Below, piece by piece: positions 46,960-56,175 of a stretch of DNA of 64,000 nt. Each line of letters starts with the position of its first letter. Positions within the stretch are counted from its first letter, which is position 1. Under the pieces are notes generated by a model. It was not told the origin of the DNA and did not search any database. It saw nothing but the letters and a program-made list of their open reading frames with translations. The stretch comes from Chrysomallon squamiferum (Eukaryota; Mollusca; Gastropoda; Neomphalida; Peltospiridae), in NCBI GenBank assembly GCA_012295275.1, contig CM022677.1, positions 2,359,698 to 2,423,697 on the forward strand, given 5' to 3'. The translations under genes were made by a program, and so were the position numbers.

Positions 46960-47814
46960 TACTGATCAGTATATTCTAGACATTTATCAGTTTGGGCTAA
47001 CCACTAACCCAATGTTTCAGAGACCAGCTTCCTTGATATTGTCAGTGCTTATTGGAATATCAGTTTTATATTTATGTAAATAAACATTTGAACTAGTCAT
47101 TTTTCACAAACCATAACAATGTCTATGATAATAATAATAATAATAATTAATAAATACTTCATTGTGTTTTTTTAGTTAATTTAGTTCAGTTAAAGAGAAA
47201 ATAATGGACAGGAATAAATATGTAAAAAACTATTAACTGACATATAAACATTATTATTATGCATAAAGCAGTCATCAAAGAAGAGGTTTGTTTTAGATAG
47301 TGTCTGTTTTACAGAGGTTGTCCAATATTGGACAAATTACAGATACTACAAATTTGGACTAATAAAATCTGGATTGCTAATACAGTGACTGCTGTAGCAG
47401 ATTTAACTGTGTAGTAAATGAACAAATTAGTGACTAGATATAAAAAAGTAGTCAGTGAATAGAAGCAAATAAGATAAAATTGAAAAACAAGCCAAATATT
47501 TAAAAGTGAAAAATTTAAAAATGAAAGAACAATTCAGGAAATTATTAAAAATAAATAAATAAGGAAATAAAGAAAATAAAAAGATGAAAAGAAAGAAAAA
47601 AAAAGTTAATAAAAACTAAATTAATTAATTAATAAAAGTTTCATCTCCATGACAGCAAGAAAATTTGTGTCTATGTTACTCTATCATGCAGGAAGTTTTA
47701 TCTAATATTAATTTTAAAATTATTTTTATAATGATGCAGTTGTGAGAAGATATTTTTAAAACAAGTGAACTGAATGAGGAGGAAAGGTGGATGTGTTTTA
47801 AGTAAAAGACTTAC
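46960..47814. other. Non-coding, intron-like, unit B
   Basis: AT-rich sequence. The first part is collinear with 19980-20230, then about 500 bp (47200-47810) has little counterpart in unit A. No gene is seen. Confidence 0.45.
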
Positions 47815-47904
47815 AGGAATGACAGGAATCGGACAGGATCTCGAGACATTTGGGCAAACTCTTCTGCAAGCTCTTGGAAAGATGGACGGCTTTCTGCATC
47901 CAAC
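47815..47904 (-). pseudogene. EGFR: EGFR-like kinase exon LDAE, unit B
   Basis: After AAATTTCAG the minus frame reads LDAESRPSFQELAEEFAQM, then SRDPVRFLS, to a GTAAG donor. It is open throughout and closer to the family than the unit A copy, including the RP motif and the ARDP-R-L-type end of the kinase domain. Confidence 0.85.
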
Positions 47905-47959
47905 CTGAAATTTGTTTTAATAATCTAAAAATATCCTGAGTGATTTCAACCATGTAATA

Positions 47960-48325
47960 CCGGACACACACACACACACAAACACAGTCTCACATACACA
48001 AAAACACACACACTCTCTCACACACACACAAAAACACACACTCACACAAATACACACACTCTCACAGAAATATACAAACTAAACACAGACAAACACACAC
48101 ACTCACAGAAATATACAAACTAAACACACACAAACACACACACTCACACAAATACACACACACACTCACACACACTCTCACAGAAATATACAAACTAAAC
48201 ACATACAAATACACACACTCTCACACAAATATACACACAGAAATACACACACTCTCACAGAAATATACAAACTAAACACACACAAATACACACACTCTCA
48301 CACAAATACATGACGATGTCTATTA
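47960..48325. repeat. Complex CA-rich array, units of about 40-60 bp
   Basis: Four or so copies of CACTCTCACAGAAATATACA, then AACTAAACACA.ACAAA, embedded in CA repeats. In unit A this place has a simpler CA-rich tract (20602-20745). Confidence 0.85.
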
Positions 48326-48338
48326 CAAGGGTACTTAC

Positions 48339-48479
48339 ACTTGATCATGATGATGTAGAAGTAGATGGAGCAGATTGGAGGCTGTGGCAGTCACTCTCCA
48401 CTCTTCAGGAAATGGAGAACTTCGTGGAGGTTGTCGTATCGTGTTTGACCAAACATAAACAGTTCCCACACAGTGACTC
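48339..48479 (-). pseudogene. EGFR: EGFR-like kinase exon VTVWEL, unit B
   Basis: The minus frame reads VTVWELFMFGQTRYDNLHEV, LHFLKSGE, TGA, then LPQPPICSIYFYIIMIKC, to a GTAAGT donor. The TGA is at the same Arg codon as in unit A. Otherwise the exon is complete. Confidence 0.87.
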
Positions 48480-48834
48480 CTGAACAACAACAACAAAACA
48501 AACAAAAAATATTTTAAAAATGAGTCACATCCATCAGTTTCAAATTTGTTTACATTCTGTATCAGTAAAATATTTTTACTATCATAAAGCAAGAAAAATT
48601 AAGATTCAGTACATCGTTAATGAACCTGTAATATAAATTTTCATACTTTATTGTTATTAAAAATTAGTATTAAAAAATATTAATTTCAAAATGACCCAAA
48701 GTAAGAGAAATGTGTTATTATATATATTTTTCATTTTACAAACAGGGATTAAAATTGATGCATCTTACATATTCAAATGTCATTTCTGCATTAAAATTAT
48801 ATAAAAAAAAAAAAAGATAAAAAGAAGGTTATAC

Positions 48835-48898
48835 CATAACTCCAGATATCAGTTTTGTGTGTGAATATTCTGTCCAGAGCTAACCACTTGATTGGCAT
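48835..48898 (-). pseudogene. EGFR: EGFR-like kinase exon MPIKWLAL, unit B
   Basis: Encodes the same residues as unit A (MPIKWLALDRIFTHKTD, then VWSYG) with the same internal deletion and intact splice sites. Confidence 0.87.
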
Positions 48899-49219
48899 CT
48901 GAAACAGTGAAAAAGAATAAAATCTCGTTTTTCATATATTTTCCAGTTTGTATATCTGAAATTTAATCTTTTTGAAATTTCAGCACATCAATGATCCCAA
49001 TTAATAAAAAAAAAAATGAATTAAGACTATTCCAAGTTTCAGTTTGTAAGTTCCCTATTAATAAGAAAATTGAATTTCAACTATTCAGAATTTCAGTTCT
49101 TCAATGTTCCCTATTAATAAGAAAACAGAATTTTTTTTCAATATTTAAAATCTGAATTTGAACCAATTTATCAGTGTTTTTGATTAGTGAGAAATGTGAA
49201 TTACTTCTGTTCCACTCAC

Positions 49220-49294
49220 TTTTCCACCACCAGCTTAGTACTCTTCCTCATTGTAATCAAAAAGTTTAGCTAATCCAAAATCTGTGATCTTCAC
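49220..49294 (-). pseudogene. EGFR: EGFR-like DFG exon, unit B
   Basis: The minus frame reads VKITDFGLAKLFDYNEEEY, a TAA, then AGGGK and a GTGAGT donor. DFG is intact here. The TAA shared with unit A sits where EGFRs have a His, Lys or Gln codon in EY-A-GGK. Confidence 0.87.
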
Positions 49295-49352
49295 CTGTTT
49301 CAGGGTTTGTACTGTACAAAGTTAAAAAAATTAAATAAATATAATTTCAGTG

Positions 49353-49354
<2 letters not shown>

Positions 49355-49399
<45 letters not shown>

Positions 49400-49490
49400 T
49401 GTTATTATTACTACTACTACTACTATTATTATTACTGTTATTACTATTATAATTATTATTGTTGTTATTACTACTACTTCTACTACTACT
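49355..49490. repeat. (ATT)n/(ACT)n microsatellite
   Basis: Pure ATT then impure ATT/ACT. It is the counterpart of 21772-21890 and the point after which the units lose collinearity until about 53035. Confidence 0.9.
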
Positions 49491-49849
49491 ATTGCATAAA
49501 ATTGTTATAAGTACTATTATTTGAAATCTTGAAAATGTATTTACTTATTTATTTATTTATTGTTTTGTTAAGCTGACTAACAAAGATTCTAATTAAACTT
49601 TAAAAGGAAAATAAATATTTTTTAAATAGAGGAAGAAAACTACTTTCTATTGGATCTAGAAAACTACACCAATTTAAAAAACAAAACAAAAATAAACATC
49701 AGCAAACAAACAAAAAAAGAAAAAGAAAACAAAAACAAACAAACAAGAAAATGTGAAAATAAAATGCTTTTAAAATACTTAGTTGACAAAGAATGCTCAC
49801 CAAGTACATTGTTAGTGTCAGTGTTGTCAAATATACACCCATACACAAA

Positions 49850-49989
49850 CAGTACACACACACATACACAAACAGTACACACACACATACACAAACAGCA
49901 CACACAACACGTACACAACACACACAACACGTACACAACACACACAACACGTACACAACACACGCAACATGTACACAACACACACAACA
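49850..49989. repeat. Tandem array ACACAACACGTAC
   Basis: CA repeats then five or so units of about 21 bp with CACAACACGTACACAACA. The array abuts the 3' part of the HRD exon and has replaced its end. Confidence 0.88.
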
Positions 49990-50044
49990 CGTACAGCACT
50001 AGATCTCTATCGACAATTCCCCTTTCCTCTAACTAAATCATTCC
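49990..50044 (-). pseudogene. EGFR: EGFR-like catalytic-loop exon (HRD to DRD), unit B
   Basis: After GTTTTCAG the minus frame reads GMI, a TAG, then LEERGIVDRDLVLY. The family has GMNYLE-R-LVHRDLAARNVL here. The catalytic-loop His is Asp, the Ala-Ala-Arg-Asn part is damaged by a deletion, and the exon end dissolves into the neighbouring CA/TG array. Too short and damaged to be found by an ordinary gene caller. No counterpart is seen in unit A. Confidence 0.65.
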
Positions 50045-50059
50045 CTGAAAACAACACAG

Positions 50060-50300
50060 TTTATATGTGTTGTGTATGTGTCTGATTAAGCATATGTTTG
50101 TATGTCTCTCTGTGTTGTGTGTATATGTGTGTTGTGTATATCTGTGTGTGTTGTGTGTATTGTGTTTTTGTGTACGTGTATGTCTGTGTGCATCTATGTG
50201 TAGTGTATGGGTGTCTGTGTGTATTGTGTGTAAGTGTGTCTCTGTGTGTTCTGTGTGTGTATATGTGTGTATATGTGTGTGTATGGGTGTGTGTATATTT
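50060..50300. repeat. GT-rich array
   Basis: Impure GT/TGTGTAT repeats. Open frames on both strands are translations of the repeat. Confidence 0.85.
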
Positions 50301-50312
50301 GACAACACTCAC

Positions 50313-50588
50313 ACTGGCTATAAGGATACATGAATTGAGGAGGACTTTAGATCCAATGTGGTCTTTGTTTTTTCTCACGAGAACACAGCCAAGTGACATC
50401 AGCTGAGTGATCAACATCATCTGAGTCGTCATGCACACTGCGAGGATTCTGACACAACAAGGATGCTTCACTGACGCCATCACCCATGCCTCCTCCAACA
50501 GCTCCTTGATCTGGTTAGGAGTCCCATCCTGTAACTCTTTAATAGCTACTGGAATCTTGACATTTTCTCCTTCTGGTATCCAGTATCC
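50313..50588 (-). pseudogene. EGFR: EGFR-like N-lobe exon with VAIK, unit B
   Basis: The minus frame reads [19 protein letters not shown], then [30 protein letters not shown], and [17 protein letters not shown], with a GTGAGT donor. It contains the ATP-anchoring Lys of VAIK, the aC Glu and the gatekeeper-hinge ITQLM region. It is open through its whole length. No unit A counterpart. Confidence 0.9.
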
Positions 50589-50594
50589 CTGGTT

Positions 50595-50790
50595 AATAAT
50601 AATGACAACAACAACAACAACAACAACAAAAACAATAACAGTAATGATAATAATAATAACAAGAATAATGACAGTAACAATGATAATAATAAAAGTGAAA
50701 GTAATACTAATAACAATAACAATAATAGTAGTAATAATAGTAATAGTACTAGTAACAGTAGTTGCAACAGTAATGATACCAAAGATATAT
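50595..50790. repeat. Impure AAC/AAT/GTA repeat in EGFR-like intron
   Basis: Intron between the VAIK and glycine-loop exons is almost entirely AAC, ATAATA and AGTA units. It keeps an open frame on both strands by composition only. Confidence 0.85.
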
Positions 50791-50804
50791 AATTTTATTC
50801 TCAC

Positions 50805-50909
50805 CTTATATACCGTTCCAAATACTTCGTAGCCAACAATTCCTCCTTGTTTCAGTTCAGATTCTTTTACCAGTCTAAGCTGGGTGGGGTCAGGTTTAAC
50901 TGTCAGGGG
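50805..50909 (-). pseudogene. EGFR: EGFR-like juxtamembrane/glycine-loop exon, unit B
   Basis: After TTTATTTCAG the minus frame reads [19 protein letters not shown], then [16 protein letters not shown] and a GTGAGA donor. This matches the start of the EGFR kinase domain. The glycine loop is GYEVFG in place of GxGxFG, so the second glycine is lost. Confidence 0.9.
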
Positions 50910-51219
50910 CTGAAATAAAAACATTTATTTATAGATGTGCATGTGTCTTTACCATCCTGCGCCATGCATTTGTATCAGATTAAGAACCACTGGCTAACAA
51001 ACTTTTATAATTTTGTACATAAAAAAAATCATTTGAATGTGATATGATTTGACTGAAGGTCGTATGTTTACGTAAATATACAATATAAACATATTACATA
51101 AAAAAGTTACTCACACAGAAATGTGAATAAAATAAATATAATGTATATATATATATATCTGTCTATAAAACAGATAAGTGTGTGTTTAATATCAGATCAG
51201 TCTGATAAAAGAAACTCAA

Positions 51220-51376
51220 CTCAGTTTCTTCATGACCAGACATCTTAGCTCTGATTGCCTCAGTCTTCCTCTTCACCTTTGCTCTCTTGTGTCAGTGATA
51301 TCAAAATTCAGCCACAATACACCCGATCAGAAACAAACCCCTATAACTGAGATTATTAGTTTTCTTCTTTTCATCA
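51220..51376 (-). pseudogene. EGFR: EGFR-like transmembrane exon with two TGA stops, unit B
   Basis: After TTTATTTTCACAG the minus frame reads DEKKKTNNLSYRGLFLIGCI, VAEF, TGA, YH, TGA, then HKRAKVKRKTEAIRAKMSGH and EETE. A hydrophobic end of a membrane helix is followed by a basic stop-transfer segment, as in EGFR. Both TGA codons could be former TGG. The exon end GAG is followed by TTGAGT where GTGAGT is expected, so the donor also appears lost. Confidence 0.7.
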
Positions 51377-51379
51377 CTG

Positions 51380-51985
51380 TGAAAATAAAACAAAACATTC
51401 AGAAAATCTGAAACTATGTAAAATAAAAATAATAAACATAACAATAACAATAATAATAAAAATAAAATAAAAAATAATTCCTCATGTAAAAGCTGATTTA
51501 TCAAAGGCTGTTTATGAGAAGGTTCACATTAATTAACTATCTATGTTTTCAGTTAATATTTTAATTATGACTGCTATTGAGTTAAATCCTATGTTAACAA
51601 ATACCTAGTCAGATTTATAATTTTCTTAGTTAATAACTTAATGGAAATATAAATATCTCAGTTAATTAGTTTTCTTGTTACTCAAGTTAATTAACTCAGT
51701 TAATAAGGTTAATCATGTTATTTAGTTAACTGACTAAGATAATAAATTAATTGTTTCAGTTGTAAAAGTTAATTAGCTCAGTTAATAAGCTGTCACACCT
51801 TTAAACATCTTGTATGTTTTATTAAGGCTCAGTCTGGGGTAACACGGTGCCTTAATGGCCACCTAACAAGGAATATAAACACTAAATTGACAGCAAACTA
51901 TATAAATCAATAAGTCTGTCTATCCACTAGACAAATAAACAGAACACAAGTTAAGGTACAAGTTAATTAGTAATAATACTTGATC
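51380..51985. other. Non-coding, TTAATTAACTCAGTTAATAA-rich
   Basis: Multiple imperfect copies of AGTTAATTA(G/A)CTCAGTTAAT lie between 51530 and 51795. No gene is seen. Confidence 0.5.
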
Positions 51986-53000
51986 TCTTTAATGTAATTT
52001 GGTCAACAGGTAAGATAGCAACAGGCTGGAAACTTGCTGAATGTTTTAGTCAACCTAAACCTTACAAAGACCATTCACTACTAATCAACTGCAGACCAGT
52101 TACACTAACATCACACATGTAAAACCCCTGACACACTGTAAACACAAAACTTAAACAACTACAATTTAATAAGTAACTAACAAAACAGCTTTAGAACAAA
52201 ACACTGCATGAAATTCCAACATTCAGTAAATGAATGAAAAGTGATTATGGTTTTCACTGATTTTGGAAAAATACTTTAATATGGTCACATTCGACAGCAA
52301 ACTTCAGATGCCACATACAAAAGATAATCACATCTTGTAAAAAGTTTTACCAAGCATCACACTGCCTGACAGTTTCGTGTTAGAATAAAACATACAACAC
52401 TTGAAATACAGACAAAAACTTACAGATACTAAAATACTGTGTTAAAATACTGTGTTAAAATCCATTCTCAGTAGCAAACATCTCATGAAGGATCTAGGCC
52501 CTGAACAACCCTTTAAAACTCACCTTTCAATACTATATAGTTTTAAAACTCACCTTTCACTACAATCTAGTTTTTAAACAACAGTCAGCCATATTGAGAT
52601 GTAGACTGGAGTGGGTGAATGTTGCAACCAGCAAATAGTAAAGAAATAAAATAAACATTAGTTACCCCTTTCATCATCAAAACTCAAAATCATTTTAGTA
52701 ACAAACTACATAACAACAACATTACCAGACTCAGAATCAGCTACTCCACCAACCTAAACACAATCAAATTCAAACACAAAATAAACAAATAAATAGCATA
52801 CACAATAACAAACAAAACAAAAAGCAAATACATCAACACAAAACAAATAAATAAATTATTTAATTAATAGATTAACTGACTCACCAGCTGATAGATTGGC
52901 TTATAGAAGATATTTTAAAAATTCCACATTGTCTTGACACAAGGAAGTAAACTGGTTCTGGCTGGAGTGGGCTGTTTGGAATGTTAAACTGAACAAGACA
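51985..53000 (+). mobile_element. Non-LTR retrotransposon RT fragment, unit B
   Basis: The + strand reads KIATGWKLAECFSQPKP...INCRPVTLTSH (52014-52118), matching the RT segment with A-x-x-PKP and N-RPVTLTS. VTFDSKLQMPHTKDNHI (about 52281-52331) follows, another LINE RT motif. Later sequence parallels the unit A frame but has stops and a duplicated TTTAAAACTCACCTTTCA segment. The orientation is opposite to that in unit A. Confidence 0.65.
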
Positions 53001-53194
53001 GCTTTTTCTTAAAAATGAAAACATAATTTAAAATAACAAACAAAAACATACTGCAGTATAAAATTAATTAATCTAAGAATTAATACAATATCCTTATAAT
53101 TATATTTACTCCTTTAAATATGTTTCAGAACAGATTCCAGTAAATATTACTTAATCTGTTAAAAAAATTACACATTATTCAAATGAATTCTTAC

Positions 53195-53280
53195 CCTGTG
53201 CAGTAGCAGTCTGTTGATTCTCCCTCCAAAGTGAAGACAGTATTTTCAAATTACTCCCTTTGAATCCTGCAACAGACTTG
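53195..53280 (-). other. Exon-like block, unit B counterpart of 23270-23370
   Basis: Retains SLWRENQQTATAQG and a GTAAGAATTC donor on the minus strand. It has lost about 18 bases found in unit A. Unidentified. Confidence 0.25.
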
Positions 53281-53289
53281 GACAAAATT

Positions 53290-54560
53290 AGTCATAATCT
53301 TGAGGAAAATGCTGCAGAAATTGAATTATCCTTTTCTCTCTCGGAGTTACCATTCAGTCTGTAGTGCTGCGAGTTTGTTCTGACTAATGCTGTAAAAAAG
53401 CAATAAAAGATATAAGCAAACACCCATAACCCCTCAAACACACACACCTCCAAATGTCCTCTATACAAATGAAGGAGAAATTACACTTAATACAATGTTG
53501 CTTAAATAATACAATTTTATAAAAATCATTTTAATGAGTCTCGTTTATCCAGAACAAATATATTACAACTGATTTAACACTTAAATTTTTTTTATTTCCA
53601 TAGTTAATTCTGTCTAATAAATAATATTATTCTAGAAGAACTTACTTTTTTCTTCTTCTTCTTATGAATATCTATTACCGACATTTTCAACTTGAGAACA
53701 AAATGTCATACTGTCTTTCAAGCCGATCATTATGCTCGTTATGTCAGTAAGGACAAGGCTCGAAATTTAAAAAGAAACAAAACAGTATGGTTTAGTCGCC
53801 TAAAAAGTATTTTTTGGATCATCTCTTTTTTTCTCTAAGTTATAACATAAGAGCCACTACTGATAATTTTACAGCAAATATTTATTTCACATAAAAGGTT
53901 TGTTCATAGTTCGATCATTTAAAAGTATCGGCTTACCTTAATTAGTCAACATCTAAAACGAAATACGAAAATTCTTTATTAATTAAAATCGCCACAAACA
54001 TTTAGTCCTAGTTATACAAATCAGCTGGTAATACATTTTCAAACAAACCTTGACAAAAATGGAATTATATAATAATAATAATAATTTATAGTATTATACG
54101 CTTGGATTTTTCAAAAGAAATAAAAATTAAAGGAAAGCAACGTGAAATGACAGTGAGTAAAGTTTAGCGTGTGAAAAGGAAAAACAATAGCAAATACAAG
54201 GTTATAGAGTTATCTTCCATGATAACTTGTTCCGTTAACCAACCGATAATTATTAACGTAACGCTCTAAAAAGTTTGCTAAATTTGTTCGTTGGCTTTAC
54301 TTTAGCCATTTAAAGGTGGAATTTGTTAAGAAAAATAATAGCAACAAATAATTTCAGAGTTATCTCCTATGATAATTTGTTCCGTTAATCAACCGATAAT
54401 CCTTTAACGTACTGTTTATAAATAGGTGTTAGCAAATTATGTAAGCCGATACGTCCAACATATGGAACTATGGGAAATCGTTTTATGTGAAATAAATATT
54501 TCGATAAAATGATTATAAAATTATTATCTTGTGTTATAACTTAAAATATCCTAAATATCT
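53290..54560. other. Non-coding sequence, unit B
   Basis: Collinear with 23380-24930, with a shorter (AAT)n near 54070. It keeps the double CGTTAACCAACCGATAAT segment. No supported gene. Confidence 0.5.
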
Positions 54561-54710
54561 CACCGATATGATAATCAGTTGTATTAACCATAAGTGAGAA
54601 TGTTGATCCAGATATCACTTCTCCCCTTCCATTTACTTGTGGTCCTTTTATTGAGACAGAGCGGGATGTGAATATGACAGCTGATGCAGGAGAGATGCTG
54701 TATTATTAAT
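54545..54710 (+). other. Exon-like block, extends the 25124-25352 remnant
   Basis: Reads PKYLTDMIISCINHK-like sequence, then TGA, ENVDPDITSPLPF, TCGPFIETERDVNMTADA and GEMLYY to a TAA. Unit A has only the part before and just after the TGA. Unidentified. Confidence 0.3.
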
Positions 54711-54717
54711 TTTGTTC

Positions 54718-54720
54718 TTC

Positions 54721-54752
<32 letters not shown>

Positions 54753-55239
54753 ATTGTCTTTGCAAACAATAAATATTTTGAGCTGATATTATTCTATTGT
54801 AAAAATATAGTTTAAGCGCATTTTAGGTATTTTCTCAGAACAGAATGTTAGAAGTCGAGTTAAACAGTAGTAATTTTACATCTCTATAATTATTTCTGAA
54901 CAGAAGGTGTGGCTGGGATTTGATCTCTAAGCCTGTAATTTCAATATTTGGATGACAGCACTCACTGTTAAAAAATATATTTGTTTGCGTTACTATTGCA
55001 GAATAATTAATGAATGATTGTAATAAGTGAGGAAATGTATGAATTTAAAATATGAGGCAAAAGCCAGAATGTTACTGGGTCTTTTTTTTATTTTTATTTT
55101 TGTCCTCATGTTTCTGTTTCACTTATACATGTTTTTTCTCTTTGATCATCTTCCTCCTCCATTTGTGTTTTTTCTCCTTTTTTTTTATATTTTGTTTTTG
55201 CCATCAGTTTATTTTTCCTTGGATTATTAGTATTAATAT

Positions 55240-55273
<34 letters not shown>

Positions 55274-55400
55274 GTTGTTGTTGTTGTTGTTGTTGTTTTT
55301 GTTATGATTATTATTGTTTTTTTTTATTGTTATTGCCATTATTATCGCCATTATTATCATTTACTATTATTGTTATTTTTAAAAATAAATATAATTTTTT
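54718..55400. repeat. Homopolymer and ATT/GTT-rich spacer, unit B
   Basis: Poly-T at 54721-54745 and (ATT)n(GTT)n at 55251-55298. No gene. Matches 25390-25890 in part. Confidence 0.6.
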
Positions 55401-55569
55401 CCGTTTCTGATGTTGCTTTGTTTCTCATTATTAATGCAGTTTTCAGATAAATTTGAATGTATTGTTACGAATGCAATAAACATCTCTACAAAAAACGTTG
55501 AACACATTTCTGTAACAGTAATCTAAATATTCCAGTGAAGAAATGTGTGAATGTTGTTTATAATTTTCA

Positions 55570-55785
55570 TTATAGTTTGTTATTCTTGAACTCGGTAGTC
55601 TCAGAAAAACATGCTGTGTTGGTTAAACAAGTGCACACTTCAGCATCAAACCTATCTCTGAAAATATATCCTTTTTCATAGAACATGATTATTGTAAACA
55701 CTCGTGTGAAAACAACTGTGATTTCTTCAAGTGAGGATAATGTAAATTCTCTTAACACACTTGATCGCTGACTGTAAATCATAAA
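55570..55785 (-). pseudogene. EGFR: Possible EGFR L2-domain exon, unit B
   Basis: Keeps the frame LREFTLSSLEEITVVF, RDRFDAEVCTCLTNTACF with few replacements relative to unit A. Same tentative assignment. Confidence 0.35.
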
Positions 55786-56094
55786 ATAAAAGACCTGAAT
55801 TAATATAAGGAACATGTTTTTATTAGTCTGCGTATATTTCAATAAAAATATTCAGGCATTTTATTTACACATTCATATTCACAAAATAAATTTAGATAGT
55901 ACAATTTTACATTTTTACACACACAAACACACACACACACACACAAACACGCACACACACAGAGACACACATAATTACATGCAGAAAATTATAATACATA
56001 TTTCATGTTGTGAAGAGTTTACAAAATAGAACCTTTAATAAAAAGGTTAGTATGTGGCAAGATAGTAGCAAATTAAACGTTTAAGACAAACATA

Positions 56095-56175
56095 TTCAGA
56101 TATAATCAACTATATTTTGATATAATTAAATATATTTTGATATACTTAAGTATATTTTGATATGATTAAATATAT
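56095..56175. repeat. Tandem 20-bp array, unit B
   Basis: Four to five units on TATATTTTGATAT, as in 26570-26662. Confidence 0.82.

Noticed and set aside
50061-50300. The long continuation of the 287-codon minus frame beyond the VAIK exon
   Set aside because: Only 50313-50588 and 50805-50909 match a kinase. The rest is intron and repeat sequence that happens to stay open.
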